Positions 8,898-17,325 of a DNA stretch of 64,000 nt are shown here, in pieces. The notes under the pieces are model-generated. The model did not search any database. It was not told the origin of the DNA and worked only from the letters and a program-made list of their open reading frames with translations. Origin of the DNA: JACDBZ01 sp036262075 (lineage in GTDB: Bacteria > Chloroflexota > Limnocylindria > QHBO01). Both the position numbers and the translations under genes were made by a program. Position 1 is the first letter of the stretch. Each line of letters opens with the position of its first letter. The stretch covers positions 51,282 through 115,281 of the forward strand of contig DATAJO010000021.1 in NCBI GenBank assembly GCA_036262075.1. The letters are read 5' to 3'.

Positions 8898-9946
8898 GGG
8901 TCGTCGTCTCCGGCTACTACGGCTATGGCAACGCTGGGGACGAGGCCGTCCTGGCCGGCCTGCTGCGCACGCTGCGCGACATCGACCCCGGCCTGGAGGC
9001 CGTCGTGGTCTCCGGCGATCCGGCCGCCACACGGCGCGACCACGGGGTCGAGGCGGTCCCGCGCATGGGGCTGCCGGCGATCATGCGGACACTCCGCGGG
9101 GCCGATGGGCTCGTCAGCGGCGGCGGCTCGCTGCTCCAGGACCGGACGTCGGCCCGGCCGGTGGCCTACTACGCCGGGCTCATGCTCCTCGCCCGTACGC
9201 TCGGGCGCCGCTACGTCGTCCACGCCCAGGGCCTGGGGCCGATCGACCGCGGGCTGAACCGTCGCCTGGCCGCCACGGCGCTGCGCGGCGCGGCGCTGGT
9301 CTCGTTCCGCGACGAAGCGTCGATCGCCCTCGCCAGGGAGCTCGGCGTCCGTCGGCCGATCGACCTCGTCCCCGACCCCGCGCTGGCGCTCACGCCCCCG
9401 ACTCCCAGCGCGTCCGACGGCGGTCCGATCGTCGTCGCCGTCCGCGACTGGCCGGGGGGTGCACCGATGCTGGACATGATTCGCGCCGGCCTCGAGCGGC
9501 TCGCCGGGGGGGCGCCGATCGTCGCGCTCCCCATGCAGCGTGGCGTCGACGTCGAGCCCTCGCGCCGGGTCGTGGCCGGCGTTGCCGGCGCCGAGGTGCT
9601 CGAGGGCGACCCGTCGCTCGACGACGTGCTCGCCACGATCGCCGGTGCACGGCTCGTCATCGGCATGCGGCTCCACGCCCTCATCCTGGCCGCCGCCTCC
9701 GGCGTGCCGGCCGTCGCGATCTCGTACGATCCGAAGGTGGATGCCTTCGCCGCCCAGGCCGGCCAGCCGGTCGTCGCCCGCATCGGCGCACCGAAGCCGA
9801 TCGACCCCGACGCCTTCGCCGCCGCCGCGCGGACCGCCGCCGACGCTGGCGGCGCCGTGACGGCCGAGCGCGTTGCCGCCATGCGCGAGGAGCTGCGTCG
9901 TGCGGCCGAGCGGAGCCTCGGCGCGCTGCGCGGAGGGCGTCCGTGA
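8894..9946 (+). CDS. csaB: Polysaccharide pyruvyl transferase CsaB
   Basis: A 350-residue member of the polysaccharide pyruvyl transferase family. CsaB adds a ketal-linked pyruvate from phosphoenolpyruvate to N-acetylmannosamine of secondary cell-wall polysaccharide, creating the group that SLH domains bind. Family features seen are GYYGYGNAGDE at the N terminus, SGGGSLLQDRTS, the AQGLGPI motif and the C-terminal GMRLHALILAA with AISYDPKV. The start overlaps DUF5693 (ATGA) and the stop overlaps the 2-epimerase (GTGA). With eight SLH proteins in the window this is a key link between glycan and protein display. Confidence 0.9.
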   Translation: MRVVVSGYYGYGNAGDEAVLAGLLRTLRDIDPGLEAVVVSGDPAATRRDHGVEAVPRMGLPAIMRTLRGADGLVSGGGSLLQDRTSARPVAYYAGLMLLARTLGRRYVVHAQGLGPIDRGLNRRLAATALRGAALVSFRDEASIALARELGVRRPIDLVPDPALALTPPTPSASDGGPIVVAVRDWPGGAPMLDMIRAGLERLAGGAPIVALPMQRGVDVEPSRRVVAGVAGAEVLEGDPSLDDVLATIAGARLVIGMRLHALILAAASGVPAVAISYDPKVDAFAAQAGQPVVARIGAPKPIDPDAFAAAARTAADAGGAVTAERVAAMREELRRAAERSLGALRGGRP

Positions 9947-11064
9947 GCGGGCCGCGCTGCCCGATCGCGATCCTGTTCGGCACGCGACCCGAGGCGATCA
10001 AGCTCGCGCCGGTCATCCTCGAGCTCCGGCGTCGGGGCGAGCCGACGCTCGTCGTGACGACCGGCCAGCATCGCGAGCTCGTCCACGGCGTGCTCGACCT
10101 GTTCGATATCGGGCCCGACCTCGACCTCGACATCATGCGGCCGGGGCAGACGCTGGACTACGTCCTGAGCCGGACGGTGACCGGGGTCGGCGAGCTCCTC
10201 CAGGAGCGGAAGCCGCGAGCGGTGCTCGTCCAGGGCGACACGACGAGCGCCTTCGGATCGGCGGTGGCCGGGTTCCACCACCGCATCCCGGTCGGGCACG
10301 TCGAGGCGGGCCTGCGCTCGCACGACGTCGCTCTCCCCTTCCCGGAGGAGATGAACCGGCGCGTGATCTCGGTCGTGGCGCGCTGGCATTTCGCGCCCAC
10401 CGTCGGGGCGGCGCGCAACCTCGAGGCCGAGGGCATCACCGCGGGCGTCGTCGTCACCGGCAACACCGTGGTCGACGCGCTCCGGCACGTCGTCGCCACG
10501 AAGGCCAGTCTCCCGGCCGAGCTTGCCGAGTTCGTCGGTGCCGGCCCGTACCTGCTCGCGACCTCGCACCGCCGCGAGTCGTGGGACGGCGGGATCGCCA
10601 ACGTCGCCGATGCGCTGGCCGCCGTGCTCGACGAGGAGCCCGACCTGCGCCTCGTGTTCGCGACCCATCCGAACCCGCTGGCGCGCGCCCCGGTCAGCCA
10701 GAGGCTCGCCGGGCATCCGCGGGCGCGAATCGTCGACCCGCTCGACTACCCGCACTTCCTCGCGCTCCTCGCCGGCTCGATGCTCGCCGTCTCCGACTCG
10801 GGCGGCGTCCAGGAGGAGGGACCGACGCTCGGGATCCCGGTCCTCGTGACCCGCGCGGTCACGGAGCGCCCGGAGGGCGTGGAGGCCGGCGCGGTGCGCC
10901 TGGTCGGGACCGATCGCGACGCCGTGTTCCGCGAGACCCTGGGCCTCGTCCGCGACCCCGCGGCCCGGGAACGGATGGCATCCGCCGGGCGGACCGCCTA
11001 CGGCGACGGCCACGCCGCAGAGCGGATCGCCGATGTCCTGGCCGGGAGCGAGGCGCCCGCCTAG
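9943..11064 (+). CDS. wecB: UDP-N-acetylglucosamine 2-epimerase (non-hydrolysing)
   Basis: A 373-residue GT-B-fold epimerase that interconverts UDP-GlcNAc and UDP-ManNAc. Motifs seen are GTRPEAIKLAPV at the N terminus, VQGDTTSAF, HVEAGLRS, the catalytic-region PEEMNRR, SHRRESW and SDSGGVQEEG. It would feed ManNAc to TagA. The GTG start at 9943 overlaps the csaB stop. A second, distinct 2-epimerase occurs at 42509-43654. Its stop lies in a CTAG that also ends the convergent LCP gene, so the two genes share four bases. Confidence 0.92.
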   Translation: MSGPRCPIAILFGTRPEAIKLAPVILELRRRGEPTLVVTTGQHRELVHGVLDLFDIGPDLDLDIMRPGQTLDYVLSRTVTGVGELLQERKPRAVLVQGDTTSAFGSAVAGFHHRIPVGHVEAGLRSHDVALPFPEEMNRRVISVVARWHFAPTVGAARNLEAEGITAGVVVTGNTVVDALRHVVATKASLPAELAEFVGAGPYLLATSHRRESWDGGIANVADALAAVLDEEPDLRLVFATHPNPLARAPVSQRLAGHPRARIVDPLDYPHFLALLAGSMLAVSDSGGVQEEGPTLGIPVLVTRAVTERPEGVEAGAVRLVGTDRDAVFRETLGLVRDPAARERMASAGRTAYGDGHAAERIADVLAGSEAPA

Positions 11065-12404
11065 GAGTCGGTGTTGCCGGCCGTCGAGGTGCCGAAGATC
11101 CGGTCGCCGAGCGCGCGGATGGCGTCGAGGTTGGGGTGCAGGATGTACCCCGCCGCGCTGAACGCCTCGACGCTGACGTAGCCGTCGTCCGGGGTCAGGA
11201 CGGCGCGCTCGATGTCGGAGAGGTCCGCCTCCTGGATGCCTCCCGCGATGGCCGGGATGCGGTCGGACGGGATGTCGGTGGCGACGTTGCGCTTCACGGC
11301 ATCCAGCAGGCCGGGCAACGTGACGATGAGGTTCCCCGCGGTGAGCTTCGCGGCGATCGCGGCGAGGAGCTGCTGCTGGCGCTCGGCACGCGTGAAGTCC
11401 GACTCGCCCTGGCCCATCCGCGAGCGGGCGTAGCCGAGGGCCGTGGCCCCGTCCATGTGCTGCCGGCCGGCCGGGATGTACAGGCCGCGCTGCCCGGTCA
11501 GGGTGTCGGGATAGCGCGGGTCGTCGATCGCGCGCTCGACGGTGACGTCGACGCCGCCGATCGTGTCGATCACCTCGCGCAGGCCCTCGATGTCGATGGC
11601 CGCGAAGTAGTGGATCCGCGTCCCGAGCAGCTCGCCGATCGCCGCCTTCAGCGTGGCGGGACCGCCGAGCGGGTACGTCACCGGATCGGCGCTGGCGGTC
11701 GACAGCAGCGAGTTCAGCTTCGCGTTGTAGACCCTGCCGTCGCCGAGCGGCACGCCGTACAGGTCGCGCGGGATCGAGATCATCGCGCTGTCGCCGGTGT
11801 CCGGGTCGAGCGTGGCGACGAGCATCGTGTCGGTGAGGTGGTGGTCGCGGCCGGGCGCGAAGTCGACGCCGACGAGGAGGACGGTCACCCGCTGGCCGAG
11901 GCCGACCTCGGGCTGGTCGGACGGCACCCCGATCTCGATGTCGCGGCCCTGGTGCTCGTCGAACAGCGCGCCGCCACCCTCGAGCGAGACCGACCCGAGC
12001 GTGTCGATTGCCTTCGTGGCGTACAGCGCCGGCAGCGCGTGCATGCCGATCGTCGCCAGCACGAGGAGTCCGGTGACCGCCCCGGACCACGAGCGCAGCG
12101 ACAGCCGGTGGCGCGCGGCGTGGGCCTGGAGGATGGCGACGAGCCGCCAACCGAGGAGCGCGACGTCGAGGACGATGAGCGCGACGAGCACGCGCGTGTC
12201 GAGCAGGCGGGTGACGACCGAGGGGCCGTTGCCGGCGACCGCCGCGACGCCGAGGCCGATGAGCAGCAGGACCGGCGTGACGAGCAGGATCGCGAGGGTC
12301 CACTGGCCGTTGTACCCCTGCCCGAGCCCCGGGACGAGGAAGGACAGGAACGCGGCGGCGGCGGCGCGCGCGTCGGTGTCACGCGCAGGTCGAGATCGGC
12401 TCAC
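11061..12404 (-). CDS. LytR-CpsA-Psr (LCP) family glycopolymer ligase with multi-span N terminus
   Basis: LCP proteins transfer undecaprenyl-linked glycopolymers to peptidoglycan at the outer face of the membrane. This 447-residue protein has about four N-terminal hydrophobic segments beginning with a FLSFLVPGLGQGY motif. The LCP domain follows from about residue 160: LLVGVDF, TDTMLVATLD, SIPRDLYG, YNAKLNSL, IGGVDVTV, YARSRMGQGESDFTRAERQQ. The last has the Arg/Asp cluster that binds pyrophosphate and metal. GTG at 12404 is preferred: a -10-like TATACT lies upstream at 12439-12444, and GGAG stands 4 bases before the GTG. It faces the polysaccharide run and is the likely ligase for its product. 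Confidence 0.88.
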   Translation of the reverse strand: MSRSRPARDTDARAAAAAFLSFLVPGLGQGYNGQWTLAILLVTPVLLLIGLGVAAVAGNGPSVVTRLLDTRVLVALIVLDVALLGWRLVAILQAHAARHRLSLRSWSGAVTGLLVLATIGMHALPALYATKAIDTLGSVSLEGGGALFDEHQGRDIEIGVPSDQPEVGLGQRVTVLLVGVDFAPGRDHHLTDTMLVATLDPDTGDSAMISIPRDLYGVPLGDGRVYNAKLNSLLSTASADPVTYPLGGPATLKAAIGELLGTRIHYFAAIDIEGLREVIDTIGGVDVTVERAIDDPRYPDTLTGQRGLYIPAGRQHMDGATALGYARSRMGQGESDFTRAERQQQLLAAIAAKLTAGNLIVTLPGLLDAVKRNVATDIPSDRIPAIAGGIQEADLSDIERAVLTPDDGYVSVEAFSAAGYILHPNLDAIRALGDRIFGTSTAGNTDS

Positions 12405-12438
12405 GAGGCTCCGAGGAGTGATCGGGTGCGGGAACGGC

Positions 12439-12461
12439 AGTATAGCCGCGGACTCCGCGGC
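12439..12461 (-). promoter_or_regulatory. Promoter -10 box with abutting palindrome, upstream of the LCP gene
   Basis: TATACT on the minus strand (12444 to 12439) is a good -10 box, giving a leader of about 25 bases. Directly upstream lies a perfect 8+1+8 palindrome (12445-12461, arms GCCGCGGA and TCCGCGGC). In this position it would cover the -10/-35 spacer, so it is a candidate repressor site. Confidence 0.5.
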
Positions 12462-12508
12462 CAATCCGCTTGACGCCCGTGGCGCTCGGATCGTTGCATC
12501 CGATCCGG

Positions 12509-12514
12509 CATACT
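12509..12514 (+). promoter_or_regulatory. Putative -10 box of ppa (CATACT)
   Basis: CATACT ends exactly 6 bases before the ppa ATG, the spacing expected if transcription begins at the start codon itself. No Shine-Dalgarno sequence is present. Confidence 0.4.
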
Positions 12515-12520
12515 CGCCCG

Positions 12521-13051
12521 ATGCAGGTTCCGTCGCGTGGGGCGATCGAGGTCACGGTCGAGATCCCGTCGGGCAGCCGCAACAAGTACGAGTACGACCA
12601 TCGGCGCGGGCGGTTCGTCCTCGATCGGGTCCTCTACTCCAGCGTCCACTATCCGTGCGACTACGGTTTCATCGAGGGCAGCCTGGCCGATGACGGCGAC
12701 CCGCTCGACGTCCTCGTCGTGATCAGCGAGCCGACGTTCCCCGGCTGCGTCGTGCGTGCCCGCCCGGTCGGCGTGCTCGACATGGCCGACGAGAAGGGCC
12801 ACGACTACAAGATCCTGGCGGTCGCGCACGACGATCCCCGCTGGGACGAGACGTCCGAGCTCGAGGACCTCTCGCCGCATCGGCTGCGCGAGCTCGAGAA
12901 CTTCTTCGAGACCTACAAGACCCTCGAGCGGCGCCCAACCGACGTGCGCGGCTGGCTGGGCGTCGAGGACGCGTGGCGCATCATCGACGCCGCCGTCGCC
13001 GCCGGACAGCGAGACGCCCCGCCGGACAGCGAGCCCGGCACCTGGCGCTGA
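12521..13051 (+). CDS. ppa: Inorganic pyrophosphatase, family I
   Basis: A 176-residue cytoplasmic hydrolase of pyrophosphate to phosphate. Diagnostic motifs are NKYEYD near the N terminus, YPCDYGFIEG, the metal-binding DGDPLDVL and DEKGHDYKIL. Length matches bacterial family I enzymes. ATG at 12521 gives the normal family N terminus; an upstream in-frame TTG would add 17 non-conserved residues. It likely removes pyrophosphate released by the sugar-nucleotide chemistry around it, as in any cell. The gene ends in a short G/C-rich spacer (13052-13096) with a partial direct repeat around CTGACGAGCCGG. Confidence 0.95.
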   Translation: MQVPSRGAIEVTVEIPSGSRNKYEYDHRRGRFVLDRVLYSSVHYPCDYGFIEGSLADDGDPLDVLVVISEPTFPGCVVRARPVGVLDMADEKGHDYKILAVAHDDPRWDETSELEDLSPHRLRELENFFETYKTLERRPTDVRGWLGVEDAWRIIDAAVAAGQRDAPPDSEPGTWR

Positions 13052-13096
13052 CGAGCCGGCGCCGCCAAGGAGCTGGCGCCGCTGACGAGCCGGGGC

Positions 13097-14365
13097 TCAG
13101 TTCGCGGCGCGGAACAGGAACGCGGTCATCTGGCCGCGGGTCACCGAGCTGCTGGGGCAGAACCGGTCGGTGGCGCAGCCGGCGGCGATCCCCGCCTCGG
13201 CAAGACGGTTGATGTTCGACTCGTGCATCGAGGTCTCGTCGTCGACGAAATGGTCCTCGGTGGCCGGCGGCAGGTCGTAGGCCCGCGCCAGGAAGCTCGC
13301 CATCTCGGCGCGCGTCACCCTGGCCGACGGGCAGAAGCGATCCGTCCCGCAGCCGCCGGTGATGCCGGCCTCGGCGATGCGGTTGATGGCCGACTCGTGG
13401 ATCGAGCCCTCGTCGTCGGCGAAATGGTCCTCGGTCGCCGGCGGCAGGTCGAGGGCACGGACCAGGAAGCTCGCCATCTCCGCCCGCGTCACCGCGTTGT
13501 TCGTGCAGAACAGGTCCGGCGCGCAACCGAACGTGATGCCCTGGTCGAAGGCCCACTGGATGTTCCCCCTGAACGGGGAGGCGGACCAGTCGTCGACGCA
13601 GACGTCATCGGCGGCGAGTGCCGTGACCGAGTTGCCGTTGACGCGGATGCGGGTGTACCAGCAGTTGTTGGTCTCGTTCTCCTCGAGGAAGAACCCGTAC
13701 GGGTCGACCTTGGCGCGCACCGTGTAGTCGCCGTTCGGCAGGCCGGTGATGTCGACCCACTGCCAGGCGAGGTACCACTCGTATTCGTCACCCATGCCGA
13801 TGCTGATGCCCATCTTGTTGCTCAGCACGCTCTGGCTGAAGCCGCACCACGAGCCGCGGTAATAGCCGCCGCTGTAGCCGGGCAGGCTCGAGTTGTAGAC
13901 GTCGCTGTCGAGGAAGCAGAAGCCGACCTTCGCGCCGCGGAACGTGCCCGCGCCGCCCCACAGGTCGTAGCGCATCATCTCCTGCACGTGCCAGTGGTTG
14001 TGGCCGTCGCCGGACCACTTGCCCTCGGCCCCGGTCGGGATGCGCTGGGTGACCGTGCTGCCGCGCGCCGTGGACTCCCGGATGATCTGGTCGACCTGCA
14101 TCGGCTGCGAGGTGTTCTGGCGGTGGCCGTGGACCTCGAAGTGGCCCGAGCCGACGTTGACCATCATGGCCGTGAAGCGCAGCAGCTTCCGGCCGTTCAC
14201 CCATTCGACCCGGTACGAGTTGAGCGGCGACATCGCGAGGTCCGGGATGACGCCGCCGCCGGCCGATGCCTGTGGCATGCCGGTGGGCAGGAGCGCCGCG
14301 CCAGCGACGAGGACGGCCAGCGCGATCGCCGCGGGCAGGTGGCGGCGAGCCGATGGCGTCCGCAT
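13097..14365 (-). CDS. Secreted copper lysyl oxidase-family protein with three C-terminal SLH modules
   Basis: A 422-residue exported protein; the signal peptide is about residues 8-35. Residues about 50-245 match lysyl oxidase. The copper-talon H-x-H-x-H is His122, His124 and His126 (GHNHWHV). Lys146 (GAKVGFC) and Tyr195 (GDEY) align with the two residues that form the lysine tyrosylquinone cofactor in animal LOX. QWVDITGLP, GDYTVRAKVDP and EENETNN match the conserved C-terminal part. Residues about 250-422 are three SLH modules, each with C-x5-C. The predicted reaction is oxidative deamination of amines or protein lysines, releasing aldehyde, ammonia and hydrogen peroxide. The ATG overlaps the upstream gene's stop (TGATG), so the two are translationally coupled. 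Confidence 0.85.
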   Translation of the reverse strand: MRTPSARRHLPAAIALAVLVAGAALLPTGMPQASAGGGVIPDLAMSPLNSYRVEWVNGRKLLRFTAMMVNVGSGHFEVHGHRQNTSQPMQVDQIIRESTARGSTVTQRIPTGAEGKWSGDGHNHWHVQEMMRYDLWGGAGTFRGAKVGFCFLDSDVYNSSLPGYSGGYYRGSWCGFSQSVLSNKMGISIGMGDEYEWYLAWQWVDITGLPNGDYTVRAKVDPYGFFLEENETNNCWYTRIRVNGNSVTALAADDVCVDDWSASPFRGNIQWAFDQGITFGCAPDLFCTNNAVTRAEMASFLVRALDLPPATEDHFADDEGSIHESAINRIAEAGITGGCGTDRFCPSARVTRAEMASFLARAYDLPPATEDHFVDDETSMHESNINRLAEAGIAAGCATDRFCPSSSVTRGQMTAFLFRAAN

Positions 14366-16059
14366 CAGCGGAGGGCCCGGTACAGGAAGCTCGCCATCTG
14401 CTCGCGGGTCACCTTCGTGCCCGGGCAGAAGCTGTTCGCCGAGCAGCCGCCGGTGATGCCCGCCGCGCGGAGGGCGTTGATGTCCGCCTCGAAGATCGAG
14501 CCGTCGTCGTCGTCGAAGTAATCGGTCGTCGTCGACGGCAGGTCGAGCGCCCGGACGAGGAAGCTCGCCATCTGGCCGCGGCTGACCGAGAACCCGGGGC
14601 AGAACTTCTCCGGCCCGCAGCCGCCGGTGATGCCGGCCTCGGCGAGGCGGTTGATATCGCCCTCGAAGATCGAGCTCTCGTCGTCGATGAAGTAGTCGTC
14701 GGTCGCGGGCGGCAGGTCGAGCGCACGGACGAGGAATGCCGCCATCTGGCCGCGCAGGACGTTCTTCTTCGGGCAGAACTGCGTGGCGCTGCAGCCGCCG
14801 GTGATGCTCTGGTCGGCGAGCCAGGTGATCTCGTCGACGAACAGCGAGTTGGCGACGTCGTTGAACGGCGGCGCCACGACCTTGTAGAGCCGGCCACCGC
14901 CGTAGTCGGTCAGGTACAGCTCGCCGGACTCGGACTCGCCGAACGAAGAGATCGAGACCGACGTGTCGCGCTGGAACGTGAGCGTCGTCGTGCCGGGCCG
15001 GATCGTCCACAGCCGGCCGGAGCAGAAGTCACCGACGACGTACTCGCCGAACATGTCGGTGTACACGTCGCCGCGGTACACGTAGCCGCCGGTCACGGCG
15101 CAGTTTCCGCCGGGGTGGCCGTACTGGGCGATCGGCCCCGTCAGACCGCCACTCGTGCATGGGCCGGGTCCGTAGTACGTGCTCGTCCCTTCGCAGCGGG
15201 ACCACCCGTAGTTCCGGCCGCCGGTGAGCGACGAGTCGCGGTTGATCTCCTCCCAGGTGCCCTGTCCGACGTCGCCGATGTAGAGCGTGCCGGTGTCGCG
15301 GTCGAACGAATTGCGCCACGGGTTGCGGAGGCCGCGAGCCCACACGATGTCGTCGCCGGCGACGCCGACGTAGGGGTTGTCGGACGGGATCGACACGCCG
15401 CCGTTGAGGTTCGGCCTGACGCGCAGGATCTTGCCGAGCCGGCTGTTGGTGTTCTGCGCTGCCCGGAACGGGTCGCCGGCACCGCCGCCGTCGCCGGTGA
15501 AGATGTAGAGGTCGCCGTCGGCGTCGAAGTGCAGGTCGCCGCCGTTGTGGTTGCTGTTGGTGGAGTGCTCGATCGGGTTGATGATCGGGTCGAGCGTCGA
15601 GAGGCTGGCCGACGTGCGGGCGGCGTTCGCCGTCATCTCGGCGATGATCAGGTCGCCGTCGCCGCGCGTGAAGTACACGAACAGCTTGCGGTTGGTCTCG
15701 AAGTTCGGATGGAAGGCGAGGCCGAGGAGGCCGCGCTCACCGTTGCTCGTGAACCCACCCGAGTAGCCACGAACGTCGAGGAAGAAGCCGGGCTGGACCT
15801 GGCGATTCGACACGACCCGCACCGTGCCGCGCTTCTCGACGACGAACAGCCGGTTCGTCCCGTCGCCGGCGTTCACGACGCCGAGCGGCGACGAGAAGCC
15901 GCCTGTCACGAGATGGAGCTGGACCTGCCCGCTCGACGTCACCGCGTCGGGAGCGCGATCGTCCGGCAGGAGCGGCGGCTGGGGCGCGGCCAGGGTGGCC
16001 GGCGCGGTGAGGGTGGCGAGGAGCGTTGCGGTCGCCAGGGCGGCGAGGAGACGTCGCAT
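14365..16059 (-). CDS. Secreted PQQ-type glucose/sorbosone dehydrogenase-like beta-propeller with three SLH modules
   Basis: A 564-residue exported protein. After the signal peptide (about 1-25) comes a six-bladed propeller of the soluble aldose/sorbosone dehydrogenase family (about 45-390). It has RLFVVEKRGTVRV, GERGLLGLAFHPNF, SNHNGGDLHF, GLRNPWRNSFDR, TLYIGDVGQG, NYGWSRCEG and GGYVYRG, the usual PQQ and calcium-site landmarks. Three Cys-containing SLH modules end the protein at FLYRALR. It is first in a two-gene unit with the lysyl oxidase. ATG at 16059 is preferred to an in-frame TTG at 16071. PQQ use is a family expectation; the substrate is unknown. Confidence 0.85.
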   Translation of the reverse strand: MRRLLAALATATLLATLTAPATLAAPQPPLLPDDRAPDAVTSSGQVQLHLVTGGFSSPLGVVNAGDGTNRLFVVEKRGTVRVVSNRQVQPGFFLDVRGYSGGFTSNGERGLLGLAFHPNFETNRKLFVYFTRGDGDLIIAEMTANAARTSASLSTLDPIINPIEHSTNSNHNGGDLHFDADGDLYIFTGDGGGAGDPFRAAQNTNSRLGKILRVRPNLNGGVSIPSDNPYVGVAGDDIVWARGLRNPWRNSFDRDTGTLYIGDVGQGTWEEINRDSSLTGGRNYGWSRCEGTSTYYGPGPCTSGGLTGPIAQYGHPGGNCAVTGGYVYRGDVYTDMFGEYVVGDFCSGRLWTIRPGTTTLTFQRDTSVSISSFGESESGELYLTDYGGGRLYKVVAPPFNDVANSLFVDEITWLADQSITGGCSATQFCPKKNVLRGQMAAFLVRALDLPPATDDYFIDDESSIFEGDINRLAEAGITGGCGPEKFCPGFSVSRGQMASFLVRALDLPSTTTDYFDDDDGSIFEADINALRAAGITGGCSANSFCPGTKVTREQMASFLYRALR

Positions 16060-16152
16060 GGGTGAGCCCAAACCTCACGCTGAGCGATGGATTGGTTGAC
16101 ATTGTGGCGGCTCGGGACGGCCGCGGCATGATGATTCGGTCGAGCCTGCGGG

Positions 16153-17325
16153 TTACTTCGGTAATGCCGCGTACACCTCGAGCAGGCTGCGTGCCGAGAT
16201 TTCCCAGTTGAACCGTTCGGCCACCGCGGCCCGGCCCCGCGCGCCCATCCGGCGCGCCTCCTCGCGGTCGGCGAGCACCCGGCGCAGGCCGTCGGCGATG
16301 GCCCGCGGGTCGGACGTGTCGACCACGATGCCGGCGCCGGATCCCTCGACCACGTCGCGCACCTGCGGGAAGTCGCTGGCCACGACCGGCACGCCGGCGG
16401 CCATGTACTGGAACAGCTTGTTCGGCAGCGAGTAGCGGTAGTTCAGGCACGAGTCGACGATCGGGCTGACGCCGACGTCGGCCGATGCGGCGGCCGCCAC
16501 CACGTCGTCGGACGGCACCGGTGGCAGGAACTGGATCCGATCGGTCAGCCCGCGCTCGACGACCCGCTCGCGAAGCCGATCGGCGTGGACGCCCTCCCCG
16601 AGGAGCGCGAGCTGCACCTCGGGCACGAGGCCGATGGCGTCGATGAGCTCCTCGAGCCCGCGCCCGGCCATGAGGCCGCCGAGGTAGAGCACGATCGGCC
16701 GATCCGGGTCGAGGGCGTCGCCGCCGGGCAGCTCACGCAGTGAGATCGTCGGTGGCGGGCCGTCCCAGTCGGGGTAGTTCGCCACCAGCGCGACGCGCTC
16801 GAGGCCGTACGTGGCCCGCAGGTGCTCGACGATCGGCGGGCTGACGGTGATCGTGGCGGCCGCGCGCGGGATGCACAGCCGCTCGACGAGGCGGAACCAG
16901 GCCTGGCTGAGTGCCCAGTACAGCCGGCCCCGCTCACGGCGCGGCCGCTCGGTCCACAGGTCGTGGGCGTCGTACACGAACGGGCGGCGCACGGTCAGGG
17001 CAGTCAGGGTGACCGGCACGAGGGCGTTGGTGTCGTGGGCGTGGAGCACGTCGGGCCGATGGCGCCGGAGGCGCAGCGCGAGGCGCAGCTGATGGATGAC
17101 GAACCGCAGCCCGGGGATCGCGCGGCCGCGCATCGTCACGCGCTCGATGCGGGCGCCGTCGCGCGTCTCCCGCGCCGGGAGGCCGGGTGCCGGATCGGCG
17201 AGGACGGTGACGCGGTATCCGGCGCCGACGAGGGTGCGGACCTCCTTCTCGACCCGCGTGTCGTGCGTGTACTTGTTCCGCACCAGCATGACGACGTGCC
17301 GGCCGTGGCCGCCGGGGTCAGCCAT
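16153..17325 (-). CDS. Glycosyltransferase family 4
   Basis: A 390-residue GT-B glycosyltransferase, last gene of a four-gene minus-strand operon (20760 to 16153). N-terminal features include MLVRNKYTHDTRVEKE and YDAHDLWTERP. The C-terminal donor-binding half has LYLGGLMAGRGLEELI and the acidic motif region around SLPNKLFQYMAAGVPVVASD. It retains the usual GT4 architecture. Donor and acceptor are not predictable. Its start overlaps the next upstream gene's end by 8 bases. The 93 bases beyond 16059 hold no obvious terminator. Confidence 0.85.
   Translation of the reverse strand: MADPGGHGRHVVMLVRNKYTHDTRVEKEVRTLVGAGYRVTVLADPAPGLPARETRDGARIERVTMRGRAIPGLRFVIHQLRLALRLRRHRPDVLHAHDTNALVPVTLTALTVRRPFVYDAHDLWTERPRRERGRLYWALSQAWFRLVERLCIPRAAATITVSPPIVEHLRATYGLERVALVANYPDWDGPPPTISLRELPGGDALDPDRPIVLYLGGLMAGRGLEELIDAIGLVPEVQLALLGEGVHADRLRERVVERGLTDRIQFLPPVPSDDVVAAAASADVGVSPIVDSCLNYRYSLPNKLFQYMAAGVPVVASDFPQVRDVVEGSGAGIVVDTSDPRAIADGLRRVLADREEARRMGARGRAAVAERFNWEISARSLLEVYAALPK

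Noticed and set aside
9211..12303. 1030-residue minus-strand open frame
   Set aside because: Arg/Pro/Ala-rich low-complexity translation antisense to csaB and wecB; both sense genes have clear motifs. High GC suppresses stop codons, producing many such frames.
12405..12464. N-terminal extension of the first LCP protein from a TTG at 12464
   Set aside because: It would start upstream of the TATACT -10 box; GTG 12404 has a ribosome-binding site and a normal N terminus.
13052..13096. Terminator after ppa
   Set aside because: A GGCGCC-containing stem is possible, but pairing is short and there is no T tract; only mentioned within the ppa entry.
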